Source: CAZIGK01 sp964538615 (lineage in GTDB: Bacteria; Pseudomonadota; Alphaproteobacteria; Rickettsiales; RI-342). From it: a stretch of DNA of 64,000 nt. The notes beneath the pieces were generated by a model that saw only the letters and a list, made by a program, of their open reading frames with translations, searched no databases and was not told the origin of the DNA. The position numbers and the translations under genes were made by a program. The stretch is from assembly GCA_964538615.1 (NCBI GenBank), contig CAZIGK010000001.1, positions 115,882 to 179,881 of the forward strand. Direction: 5' to 3'. Positions 19,141 to 27,546 of the stretch are shown piece by piece (the stretch's first letter is position 1; the number at the start of each line of letters is the position of its first letter).

Positions 19141-20148
19141 ATGCCTATGTTATCCCCGAATCGTCAATCTGTGCGTCTTGTGGTGCTGGGGGCACTGGTG
19201 TGTTCCGCCGTTGCGGCCTGCGCTGTGGTCTTTCGGGAACCCGCTGGTGTGGCAACAGACAATGCGCAGCAGCCATGGCTACCCGATCTGACCGAGCAAG
19301 CGGTGTTGGCTGAGCATGTGATCATTCACAGAGGAACCATCCATTACCACATGCATAAAGGAGAAGATGGGCAATGGACGCTGGAAGAGGCCAATGATTA
19401 TCCGGTGGATAGTCAGCGATTGCAGCGCCTATTTCAGCAATTGGCAATGGCGGAAAAACAGCGGGCTACCACCCGTGATCCATCCCGTTACGATCAACTG
19501 GGACTGGATGCAACCCGTGCATGGTCTGTGCGTGTAGAGGATGCCCGGAGAAAGCCACTGCTGGCGGTGGACATTGGCCACATGGCGAAAACCGGACATG
19601 GCACCTATGTGCGCTTGCAGGATGATGCCCAAAGCTGGCGTATTGACCAGACGATACAGTTACCCCCCTTGCAGGCGGATTGGTTGGTGCAGCCAGCTCT
19701 GGCCATTGCCCCCGCAGAGGTACAGCAGGTAGAGATAGCCCATAGGGACGGTAGCCGTCTGATTGCCAAGCGTTTGAATGCAGATTCTGACATGCAGTTA
19801 CATAGCCCTGCCCTGCCAGATGCCGACCCGATGGCCGTTGCACGTCTTGGGCAATTACTGGAGCACGTGCGATTTATCGATGTGATGCCGCGCAGTCGCT
19901 TCAAACCCAGAGATGCCGTACTGGCAACCAGCCGTTTTACCTTATTTGATGGCCGTCTTATCACGGTGCAGCCCGTGTTACATATGGGGCGTTACTGGCT
20001 ATTGATTGATCAAAAAGACGCGAAAAAACCGGGCGAGACAGACAGTTTGTTTGTGGCTCAGCACGACACGCACCCATGGGTTTATGCTGTGCCGGATCAT
20101 TTAGGGGCTGCTTTTGCCAGTCGCCCCGTTGAGATGATGCAGAAGTGA
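19141..20148 (+). CDS. DUF4340 domain protein
   Basis: A 335-residue protein with one N-terminal helix (about residues 12-31), then periplasmic sequence. The pattern WTLEEANDYPVDSQRLQRLF followed by RDPSRYDQLGLD and paired strands GTYVRL...WRIDQ is the DUF4340 pattern. It begins 4 bases after the GldG-like stop with a strong ribosome site (GAGG). DUF4340 genes commonly close GldA-F-G operons, so context and sequence agree. Likely an accessory of the exporter; function undemonstrated. Confidence 0.86.
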   Translation: MPMLSPNRQSVRLVVLGALVCSAVAACAVVFREPAGVATDNAQQPWLPDLTEQAVLAEHVIIHRGTIHYHMHKGEDGQWTLEEANDYPVDSQRLQRLFQQLAMAEKQRATTRDPSRYDQLGLDATRAWSVRVEDARRKPLLAVDIGHMAKTGHGTYVRLQDDAQSWRIDQTIQLPPLQADWLVQPALAIAPAEVQQVEIAHRDGSRLIAKRLNADSDMQLHSPALPDADPMAVARLGQLLEHVRFIDVMPRSRFKPRDAVLATSRFTLFDGRLITVQPVLHMGRYWLLIDQKDAKKPGETDSLFVAQHDTHPWVYAVPDHLGAAFASRPVEMMQK

Positions 20149-20171
20149 TGCATTCATTTTACAGCCGGATT

Positions 20172-23100
20172 TTACAGCCAGCGGCTAAGCATGATACGTA
20201 ATGCCTGTTCATGCAGAGGCTTTGGCAGGTAATCATTCATCCCCACGGCCAGACATTTATCCTTATCCCCCTCCATGGCATGCGCGGTCAGTGCGATGAT
20301 GGGAATGGGTGTCTGCTGGGTTGCCTGCTCACGTTGACGCAGCAGGCGTGTTGCTTCCAGACCATCCATTTCCGGCATTTGGCAATCCATCAAGATCACA
20401 TCATAAGAGTGCGGGGCGTCCTCTAGCAGGGATAGCACCTCTTTACCGGTGGTGGCGGTGGTAACCTCGCAGCCAAGACGAGAGAGCATACGGCTGGCGA
20501 CAATCTGGTTGACGGGGTTATCTTCTGCCAGAAGGATGTGTTTTCCTTTGTAGTGTTGTATCTCTTGTTGTTTTTGCTTCTCCTGTTTACGCCATTGCCG
20601 CAACAACTGGCGGTTCACCTTAAAAGGCTGGCCGGGAGGATGGGTGAGGAACATAGCCAGAAGGCTGTGAAGTTCTTCTGCGGTGAGTGGATAATGCATC
20701 CACCCCGCTTTACGGTTGCTATGGGGAAGCCATGGGGTTTCCATGCCCTGACCGTGATAGTCCTCCAGATAGACGAGCGAAGTTTTATCGTAACCCTGCA
20801 TATGGATAGACGTGTCAGCCAGATCACGAACGATAAACAGAATATCCGGCGGAGAAGCGAGGGTGGATATGCCGCTTTCATCGGGCATGATGGGACAGTC
20901 TATCTGCCAATGCTTCATCCATTGTTGAATGTTTTGCTGCATAGGGGCATCCCCCCCCACCCAGGCACAACGGATAGAGGGAAAACCCGGAAGTGGATCG
21001 GGAATGGTTTGCTGCGCAGCACGCAGGGGAAGCGTCAGCACAAACCGGCTTCCCTGCCCTTCTCCTTCGCTTTGCACCTCGATATGCCCTTTCATATGTT
21101 CCACCAGTTCCCGCGTGATGGCCAGCCCTAAGCCTGTGCCACCGTATTTGCGAGTGGTGGAACTATCCGCTTGCTGGAACTTCTGGAAGATGAGGCGTTG
21201 TTTATGCTTGGCAATGCCGATGCCTGTGTCTTCAACATACAAAAGCAAACGGCGTCCCTTGCCTTTGCCTGTGATATTTACGGTGATGGAAATATGCCCC
21301 TCGGCTGTGAACTTGACGGCATTACCAATGAGATTCATGAGAATTTGCCGCATGCGCATACTGTCTCCCAGCAGGAGACGGGGGACGGAGGTTGCATACC
21401 GAAAACGCACAACCAGCGTTTTTTCCTGCATGCGGGCATAGAAAAACTCGATCACATCTTCGCACAGTAGCATCAGATCATAGGGGTGATGCTCCAGTTT
21501 CAGGCCGTGGGCTTCTATTTTTGAGAGATCCAGTACGTCATTCAGCAGTTGCAACAAGGCTTCCGCAGAGCGTTGAATGGCCTGTACATATTGTGATTGC
21601 CGCATATCCAACCCGGTATGTTCCAGCAGTTCTGCCATACCCAGAACGCCATTCATGGGGGTGCGTATCTCGTGGCTCATGTTCGCCAGAAACTCACTTT
21701 TCGCTTCGTAGGCCTGCTCTGCTTCGCGTCGGGCTTTATCCAAATCCTGCGTTTTGGCTTCCAGATCCCGCGCATAGCGAGCGACTTGTTCTTCTGCTTG
21801 TTTTTTTTCGTCCACATCCAGATGGGTTCCCACCATACGGGTGGGGTTGCCGTGTGCATCCCATTCCATTACCTTGCCGCGGCTTAGTACCCATTTCCAC
21901 TGGCCGCTTTGCATCTTCATGCGGAAAATAATTTCAAACCCGTCACTGAGTCCCTGAAAATTCTGCTCAATCAACGCCATGGTAGGCTCACGGTCATCCG
22001 GATGCACCAGTTGTTCCCATGTCGAGAAGTGGTGCGGAAATATATCTGGTGGATAGCCGAGCATGGTAAACCAGCGCTCGCTATAGAACACCTGATCGCG
22101 CTGAATATCCCAGTCCCATATCCCTTCATCGGTGGCTTCCAGCGCATAGGCCAGTTGCTCACGGCTTTCTTTTAGTGCAGCTTCCGCCTGACTGCGGCGT
22201 TGTTCCAGTGAGCAGGCCAGCATAATTTGCTGGATGGTTTGCAGCAGGGGTTCGAACTTGCGTTGGAGCTGGGCATTCCATGGGGAGGATAGACCGGCCA
22301 TACCAATAGCCCCCAGATACCGCTCCCCTTCCATCACGGGAATAAAGAGGCAGCCGTAGTCCTCTACGAGTACGGTTTCGCCTAACATGAGAGAGGGCAG
22401 GCTTTCTTCCAGATGTTCGTTCCAGAAGGGATTTTGCTTTTCTGGCCACTGACAAAGCACTTGGAAGGCGGAGGATGGCTCCGTGGAGTCCTGGGGTGGA
22501 GTCACGAGGCACAAAGATTCCGCACCGATGAATACCTGCAGTGATTGAAGTGCTTTTTGGTAGAGTTCCTCCCGCACTGTGCCCTGAATAAAAGCGGATT
22601 GCAGTAGGGTGATGGCGTCCAGCACCTCTTGCTTGAAATGGGATTGGGCTTCTGCTTCTAGTTGCTGGGTGACATCCCGCACAGCGATTGTGAAATAAGG
22701 AATATTGTCCACACTGGTTTCGGTAATCAACACTTGCGCGGAAAACTCCTCCCCCTTGGCATTGACGCCACGCATCTGCAAGGTACCGGTTTGCAATGGC
22801 AGATGGGCATCCGGTAGAAATGTGCGAAGCGGTTGCCCCCTCATTGCGTCTTCTGTGAGGTGAAACAGAACTTCCGTTGAATGATTGCTGCCAACAATGA
22901 CATGCGCATCATTGACCAGAATGACGGCATCATGCACTGTATCCAGCACAGCACTCAGTCGGCTATTCACGCGGGAGAGGGCGCGCATTTGTTCACTGAT
23001 AACACGCACGCCGGGGCGAAACACCACGATAGCGACAAACAACATGACAATGCCACCCACGGTGAGCATGGCAATGGCTTGTTCTTCAATATCGTTAATG

Positions 23101-23648
23101 GCCTGTCCCTGCGCCTGCACCATGGTATCCACTGCAACATCCAGACTGCTCAGCAGGCGGTTGGTGGCGTGATGTTCAAACGCGTGGAACCGCTCGCTAT
23201 CAGGATCAAAATGGTCTAGCTGGTTGAAATATTCTGCCTCTGACCAGAAGTGGTTCAACTGCGTGACCAACTGATGGGGGGGAGAGAAAAAAATAGTGGC
23301 GACTGAGGGAAGCCGACTGGCTTCCGGTAGTAGAACAGCCAGATGATCCTGTTTCATGTGATGAATGGTTTGCTGCACTATCTGCTGATAATGTAAATGC
23401 TGCTCTGGTGTGACATGAGAATGGGTGCGCAAAATGAGATGCAACGTAATATACTGGCTATACATGCGCTGTTTGCCGGCAATGTTGGTCAGATTGGCTT
23501 TGGCTTCATGAAATTGCAGGCTATTGCGCAGGAAAAACACCCCGACCAACAAGACCAGCCCCACCATACCCAGCCCGATCATATAGCGGAACGCCAGCGA
23601 ACGCCGTGCGCGGCTGACACCGGACAATGAGGTCATATATTCTGGCAT
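20172..23648 (-). CDS. Hybrid sensor histidine kinase with PilJ-type sensor, PAS-GAF-PAS and receiver
   Basis: An 1158-residue inner-membrane kinase. Helices at about 21-41 and 191-211 bracket a periplasmic domain starting [13 protein letters not shown], the type IV pilus MCP/NarX-like pattern. Then come a PAS (about 230-330), a GAF-like region (340-480), a PAS (495-620), a HisKA domain with phosphoacceptor H659 in [12 protein letters not shown], an HATPase with [10 protein letters not shown] and [10 protein letters not shown], a degenerate receiver-like stretch near 900-1000, and a C-terminal receiver with acceptor D1088 in [11 protein letters not shown] and K1143. No cognate response regulator is adjacent. 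AGGG precedes the start. Confidence 0.93.
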   Translation of the reverse strand: MPEYMTSLSGVSRARRSLAFRYMIGLGMVGLVLLVGVFFLRNSLQFHEAKANLTNIAGKQRMYSQYITLHLILRTHSHVTPEQHLHYQQIVQQTIHHMKQDHLAVLLPEASRLPSVATIFFSPPHQLVTQLNHFWSEAEYFNQLDHFDPDSERFHAFEHHATNRLLSSLDVAVDTMVQAQGQAINDIEEQAIAMLTVGGIVMLFVAIVVFRPGVRVISEQMRALSRVNSRLSAVLDTVHDAVILVNDAHVIVGSNHSTEVLFHLTEDAMRGQPLRTFLPDAHLPLQTGTLQMRGVNAKGEEFSAQVLITETSVDNIPYFTIAVRDVTQQLEAEAQSHFKQEVLDAITLLQSAFIQGTVREELYQKALQSLQVFIGAESLCLVTPPQDSTEPSSAFQVLCQWPEKQNPFWNEHLEESLPSLMLGETVLVEDYGCLFIPVMEGERYLGAIGMAGLSSPWNAQLQRKFEPLLQTIQQIMLACSLEQRRSQAEAALKESREQLAYALEATDEGIWDWDIQRDQVFYSERWFTMLGYPPDIFPHHFSTWEQLVHPDDREPTMALIEQNFQGLSDGFEIIFRMKMQSGQWKWVLSRGKVMEWDAHGNPTRMVGTHLDVDEKKQAEEQVARYARDLEAKTQDLDKARREAEQAYEAKSEFLANMSHEIRTPMNGVLGMAELLEHTGLDMRQSQYVQAIQRSAEALLQLLNDVLDLSKIEAHGLKLEHHPYDLMLLCEDVIEFFYARMQEKTLVVRFRYATSVPRLLLGDSMRMRQILMNLIGNAVKFTAEGHISITVNITGKGKGRRLLLYVEDTGIGIAKHKQRLIFQKFQQADSSTTRKYGGTGLGLAITRELVEHMKGHIEVQSEGEGQGSRFVLTLPLRAAQQTIPDPLPGFPSIRCAWVGGDAPMQQNIQQWMKHWQIDCPIMPDESGISTLASPPDILFIVRDLADTSIHMQGYDKTSLVYLEDYHGQGMETPWLPHSNRKAGWMHYPLTAEELHSLLAMFLTHPPGQPFKVNRQLLRQWRKQEKQKQQEIQHYKGKHILLAEDNPVNQIVASRMLSRLGCEVTTATTGKEVLSLLEDAPHSYDVILMDCQMPEMDGLEATRLLRQREQATQQTPIPIIALTAHAMEGDKDKCLAVGMNDYLPKPLHEQALRIMLSRWL

Positions 23649-23814
23649 GCCCTACCCTTTGCACCCATGGATAGGCTCTGTTGGCATTAGCACATGTCCA
23701 AGCATGTGAAGCTATTGGCCTTCCCTGTTATGAAGACCATAGCATAGCTCTGTGGCAGGTTCAGCAGGAAACTACAGGAAATAGTGGTGGGCAGATGCGG
23801 CACGCCAATAACGC

Positions 23815-23982
23815 TTAACACCAGCCTTTTTTCGCATGTCCCGGAGGGCAATGTCTGCCGTTGGGATAACCATCCGTCTCGATGGTAACGCCACCTGTGG
23901 ATACTTTGGTGCGCCCGGGATTAGCGTGCAGGCTGCAAGCACCCAGCATCAGACAGGTTAAAGCAATAGCAACGTACTTCAT
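23815..23982 (-). CDS. Small Cys-rich lipoprotein, 55 aa
   Basis: A short gene read from the ATG at 23982 to the TAA at 23815. The product begins MKYVAIALTCLMLGACSLHA, a classical lipoprotein signal with lipobox LGAC and Cys16 as the lipidated residue. The mature part is about 40 residues and ends RHCPPGHAKKGWC, with two further cysteines that could pair. It lies 94 bases downstream of era on the same strand and before the kinase gene. I recognise no named family, though short periplasmic lipoproteins with a CPPGxxKKGxC-like end occur in Alphaproteobacteria. Signal and cysteines make it a real gene in my view. Confidence 0.72.
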   Translation of the reverse strand: MKYVAIALTCLMLGACSLHANPGRTKVSTGGVTIETDGYPNGRHCPPGHAKKGWC

Positions 23983-24001
23983 GGTTTGCTCCATTGTTGA
24001 T

Positions 24002-24015
24002 ATATGGCGCCATAT
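24002..24015. repeat. Perfect 14-base palindrome
   Basis: ATATGGCGCCATAT reads identically on both strands, 20 bases upstream of the small lipoprotein start. Its position suits an operator for that gene, but a palindrome of this length can be chance. Confidence 0.3.
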
Positions 24016-24075
24016 TGAACGAGACGAGATTAAAAAAATATCCTTTTTTACAAAACATGAATTAGCGATAGAGCA

Positions 24076-24993
24076 CTACGCTTGATAATCCAGTCCCATG
24101 GCCTGATAATGCTCCCGGCGGCTTTTCCAGTCTTCCTTCACTTTGACATGCAGAAAGAGATGCACCCGGCGATCCAGCATGGACTCCAGATTGCTGCGCG
24201 CCTGTTGACCAACCTCTTTGAGCATCGCGCCTTGTTTACCAAGAATAATTTTCTTCTGGCTCTCACGTTCAATGTAGATGACCTGATAGATTTTTACGCC
24301 ACCGCGTGGTTGTTCTTCCCAGCGTTCGGTTTCTACGGTCAGACTGTAGGGTAGTTCTTGTTGCAGGAGCATAAACAGCTTTTCCCGCGTGACTTCTGCG
24401 GCCAATAGCCGCTCATGGATATCGCTGAGCTGATCTTCCGCATAAAACCATGGGGAAGGTTTGGCTTGTGCCAGCAGATAGTTGCGTAGCTCTTCCACCC
24501 CGTCGCGGGTGAGAGCGGAGATCATGAAGGTATGTTCAAAGGTCACTTGCTCATTGAGGGCGGCGGTGAGCGCCAGAAGCTGGCTTTTATCTTCCAGTGC
24601 ATCCACTTTATTCAGGATGAGAAGTTTGGGCTGCGGGGTGTCTTTCAATTTGCTCAGAATAGCACGCAGATTTCCCGTGATGTCACCCCGGCTGGCATCC
24701 ACCAGCAGGGCGATGATATCACCATCCGCCGCGCCACCCCATGCTGCGGCCACCATGGCGCGATCCAGCCGTTGTTTGGGGGCAAAAATCCCTGGGGTAT
24801 CAATATACACCAACTGTGTTTCTGCCTCTGTATAGACGCCGCAGACACGAAAGCGGGTGGTTTGCACCTTGGGGCTGACAATAGATACTTTCGCCCCGGT
24901 AAGGGCATTGGTGAGGGTGGACTTACCGGCGTTGGGAGCCCCTACGAGTGCAATGAACGCAGCGCGTGTATCTGGATGATGAAGTTGATTCAT
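24076..24993 (-). CDS. era: GTPase Era
   Basis: Ras-like GTPase that binds 16S rRNA and assists 30S assembly. G1 loop GAPNAGKS at 18-25, switch block KVQTTRFRV, G3 DTPG, G4 NKVD, then a C-terminal KH domain with the KIILGKQGAMLKEVGQQAR segment. Its 305 residues are normal. The ATG overlaps the end of rnc by four bases, giving the lepB-rnc-era unit common in Alphaproteobacteria. Confidence 0.97.
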   Translation of the reverse strand: MNQLHHPDTRAAFIALVGAPNAGKSTLTNALTGAKVSIVSPKVQTTRFRVCGVYTEAETQLVYIDTPGIFAPKQRLDRAMVAAAWGGAADGDIIALLVDASRGDITGNLRAILSKLKDTPQPKLLILNKVDALEDKSQLLALTAALNEQVTFEHTFMISALTRDGVEELRNYLLAQAKPSPWFYAEDQLSDIHERLLAAEVTREKLFMLLQQELPYSLTVETERWEEQPRGGVKIYQVIYIERESQKKIILGKQGAMLKEVGQQARSNLESMLDRRVHLFLHVKVKEDWKSRREHYQAMGLDYQA

Positions 24994-25673
24994 AAGACTG
25001 ACCGTTGAATGTGCTGTAACATAGACTCTGCCGCCAGAACGGAAGCAGCGCGTTTGGAGGCGGCTTCTGCCTGACAGGGAGGCAAACCTTGTATCCTGAC
25101 TTCCATGACAAAAACCGGGGCATGGGAAGGGCCGGTGCGTTGAATTTCTACATATTCAGGTAGCCCAAGCTGACGCGCCTGTGTCCATTCCTGTAGGGCG
25201 GTTTTGGGATCCTTTGGTGCCTGATGACTGGCTTCTGCCAAAGGCACCCAGATAGCATGCACCCATTGGCGAACGGGTGCAAAACCGCCATCCAGATACA
25301 TGGCTCCGATAATCGCTTCCAATACGTCTTCCACCATGGAGGCTTCTGCCCGCTCGGATTCTCCGGCATTCAGAGACAAGCGCATATAATGCTGTAACTG
25401 CCAACGGCTGGCGATTTCTACCAGCGTGGAACCCGCAATCAATTGCGCTTTGCGGCGCGCCAGTTCGCCTTCTTTTTCCGTGGGAAAGCTATGGTAGAGG
25501 ATTTCAGAGACGATCATGCCCAACACAGCATCGCCTAGAAACTCCATACGTTGGTAATCCAGCGCATGGCGTTTACTACCGCGTTTATGACTGCCATGCG
25601 TCACGGCCTGCAACAGCAATTCCGGCTGTTGAAACTGATACCCCAGTGCATCTTGTAGTTGCTTTATGTCCAT
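24990..25673 (-). CDS. rnc: Ribonuclease III
   Basis: Endonuclease for double-stranded RNA, processing rRNA and mRNA. The catalytic signature RMEFLGDAVLG near residue 38, a later ASMVEDVLEAIIGAMYLD block with the metal-binding acid, and a C-terminal dsRNA-binding domain ending AEAASKRAASVLAAE. I chose the ATG at 25673 (227 aa, as in E. coli), with AAGGG about ten bases upstream; an in-frame GTG at 25694 overlapping the lepB stop is the alternative. Overlaps era. Confidence 0.96.
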   Translation of the reverse strand: MDIKQLQDALGYQFQQPELLLQAVTHGSHKRGSKRHALDYQRMEFLGDAVLGMIVSEILYHSFPTEKEGELARRKAQLIAGSTLVEIASRWQLQHYMRLSLNAGESERAEASMVEDVLEAIIGAMYLDGGFAPVRQWVHAIWVPLAEASHQAPKDPKTALQEWTQARQLGLPEYVEIQRTGPSHAPVFVMEVRIQGLPPCQAEAASKRAASVLAAESMLQHIQRSVL

Positions 25674-25690
25674 GAAGTACTGACCCTTGA

Positions 25691-26494
25691 TCACGGAACC
25701 GAAGGGGTTTCAGGTGTGGCGGAAGTCGGCGCTGAATCAACCTGCACCGTTTTATCTGCCTGAACGGATGTGAACAGACGCTCAGATCGGAGTGCCTGCT
25801 TCCATTCCCATGGCTTCCAAAGGCTTGCGGTACCGTTATGGGAGTAGAAAATGAAACTGGCGCGACCAACGAAATTTTCCAGCGGCACGTAACCCACCGC
25901 ATTCAAAACACGGCTATCCTTGGAATTATCGCGGTTATCGCCCATCATAAAATAGTGGCCTTCCGGCACGGTGTAAACCCCGGTATCATCCAGATCATCA
26001 CCTTGGCGGTCATCCAATATTTCGTAAGAGATGCCATTGGGTAGGGTTTCCCGGTAGCGTTTCATGCGGCGGACAGAGCCATCCTCAAGGGTATCTATAA
26101 AATCTTCCAGCCGCTGCATCTGCACAGGTGCATCATTGATGTAGAGTACCCCTTCCCGCATTTGGATGCGATCCCCCGGCAGGCCGATGACGCGCTTAAT
26201 GAAATCTATGCGTGGATTGGTTGCGGGGCGGAAAACGGCGACATCCCCCCGTTCTGGCAACGATGTAAACAGGCGGTCTTCAAACAGTGGCAAGCCGAAG
26301 GGGAAGGAATAGCGGCTGTAACCGTAGCTGTATTTATTGACAAAAAGATAGTCCCCGATGAGGAGGGTTTTTTTCATGGAGCCGGAGGGGATGTGAAATG
26401 GTTCCATGACGAGAGAACGGAACAGCAGTGCCACGGCAAAGGCCATGATAAGGGTTTTGAACAATTCCCAGTCTTCTTTGCGCTTGCTGTGCAC
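25691..26494 (-). CDS. lepB: Signal peptidase I
   Basis: Inner-membrane protease removing signal peptides from exported proteins. One N-terminal helix, then the catalytic serine S39 in PSGSM and general-base lysine K100 in FIKRVIGLPGD; the GDNRDNSKDSR box follows near residue 190. A proline-rich tail of about 20 residues extends the C-terminus. 267 residues. First gene of the lepB-rnc-era unit and divergent from the BON lipoprotein gene, leaving about 195 bases for both promoters. Confidence 0.96.
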   Translation of the reverse strand: MHSKRKEDWELFKTLIMAFAVALLFRSLVMEPFHIPSGSMKKTLLIGDYLFVNKYSYGYSRYSFPFGLPLFEDRLFTSLPERGDVAVFRPATNPRIDFIKRVIGLPGDRIQMREGVLYINDAPVQMQRLEDFIDTLEDGSVRRMKRYRETLPNGISYEILDDRQGDDLDDTGVYTVPEGHYFMMGDNRDNSKDSRVLNAVGYVPLENFVGRASFIFYSHNGTASLWKPWEWKQALRSERLFTSVQADKTVQVDSAPTSATPETPSVP

Positions 26495-26690
26495 AAGCCT
26501 ACCTCATTCGTTCATAGAGTATTGCTATGGCAGATTCATAACCTGTCGTCTGGCTGTTGACCAGCAGATAGTGCATGCGACAGAAGAGTGGAAATGAGGA
26601 AACGAAGCGTGGTGGATTGCATTATCAGCAGTTTATTAACCAGTTACGCCTAATGTTGATGAAAATACAATGGCTAGAAAGAGGTTATTC

Positions 26691-27152
26691 ATGTTATCTG
26701 TGCGCTACCCGGCGACAGTTGCCCTGATGTTAGTGGCATTGTCTGCCTGCCAGTCCCGTCCGAACCCTAATGCCGCGCCTTACACCGAGGTGCGCACCCA
26801 GTCTATTCCGCCACTCAGTGCCGCAGAAATGCCTGCCCCCACCGAGGATGCAAACGATAGCCAGGGCTATTATGCCGCGCTGGATCATCGGTCGTTGGAG
26901 ACGATTCGGATGGATCAATCCATTGTGCAGGATATTCAGAAAAAGCTGGAGCATGAGCCTGCGGTGGAGCCAAGCAAAATTATGATTCATAGTTACAATG
27001 GCGTGGTGCGCTTGCTGGGCACCGCCGTGGATCAGGATGCGGTGCAAAAAATCATCGAGATTTCCAGCCATACGCCCAATGTGAACAAAGTGATTGCGGA
27101 GCATTTGCGCATTACCCATGTGGGGATGACGCTAGCAGCGCGTTCTCTGTAA
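26691..27152 (+). CDS. BON-domain lipoprotein
   Basis: A 153-residue exported protein. The signal MLSVRYPATVALMLVALSAC ends in a lipobox with lipidated Cys20. After a linker, residues about 75-145 form a BON domain (IQKKLEHEP...VRLLGTAVDQDAVQKIIEISSHTPNVNKV), as in OsmY and related phospholipid-binding envelope proteins. The ATG at 26691 has AAAGAGG six bases upstream; an earlier in-frame ATG at 26670 lacks such a site. Single gene, followed by a terminator-like hairpin. Confidence 0.85.
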   Translation: MLSVRYPATVALMLVALSACQSRPNPNAAPYTEVRTQSIPPLSAAEMPAPTEDANDSQGYYAALDHRSLETIRMDQSIVQDIQKKLEHEPAVEPSKIMIHSYNGVVRLLGTAVDQDAVQKIIEISSHTPNVNKVIAEHLRITHVGMTLAARSL

Positions 27153-27183
27153 TGCAGCTTTAGATTTTGGGCAGCTTCTGGGT

Positions 27184-27210
27184 GGGCGGCTTAGGCCGCC
27201 CGCTTTATTT
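27184..27210 (+). terminator. Intrinsic terminator candidate after BON lipoprotein gene
   Basis: GGGCGGC (27184-27190), a four-base loop, GCCGCCC (27195-27201), then GCTTTATTT. The stem is GC-rich and perfectly paired; the T tract is short. The convergent small gene ends inside the loop. Confidence 0.5.
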
Positions 27211-27436
27211 CCGGCTGCGCCAGCCCCATCTGTTGCATATGGAAACTCAATTTTGCCTGTAATTGCTGCTGTAGGGCGAAACCAAAACCTGCCTCGGCAT
27301 CTGGCGGCGTGATATATAACCCATAGCCAGAGCCATCGCGGTTGGCTATCACCTCACAACCCAGCCCATGCTGTTGCACCAATACCTGCGTGAAAAACGC
27401 CAGCTTGTCCAGATGTATGGGGTTTGCGGCATGCAC
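27191..27436 (-). CDS. Hypothetical protein, 81 aa
   Basis: An 81-codon frame starting with GTG at 27436 without a good ribosome site. The product has a compact pattern with strands around GCEVIANRDGSGYGLYIT and a glutamine-rich helix at the end (about residues 50-72). No family recognised. It lies 107 bases downstream of the zeta-like kinase gene on the same strand, and its stop falls in a terminator loop. It may be the last gene of that unit, or a chance frame; evidence is modest. Confidence 0.4.
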   Translation of the reverse strand: MHAANPIHLDKLAFFTQVLVQQHGLGCEVIANRDGSGYGLYITPPDAEAGFGFALQQQLQAKLSFHMQQMGLAQPEIKRAA

Positions 27437-27502
27437 GCTTACGACATCGCGGTGTACGTGCAGACGGGCTTGTCTGTCCGCTGTGTATGTTCGTGAGGCT
27501 GT

Positions 27503-27546
27503 TAGATAATGTCGTCACGTGATGGAGAATGTGACGACACTATCTA
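27503..27546 (-). repeat. Long hairpin at the 3' end of the zeta-like kinase gene
   Basis: TAGATA-AT-GTCGTCAC (27503-27518) faces GTGACGAC-AC-TATCTA (27531-27546), giving eight plus six base pairs around a two-base internal bulge and a 12-base loop. The right arm contains the kinase gene's stop codon. No U tract follows, so it is more likely an mRNA-stabilising or processing hairpin than a simple terminator. Confidence 0.5.

Noticed and set aside
20148..20175. Tandem TTTTACAGCC direct repeat between convergent genes
   Set aside because: Only two ten-base copies; probably chance and too short to interpret.
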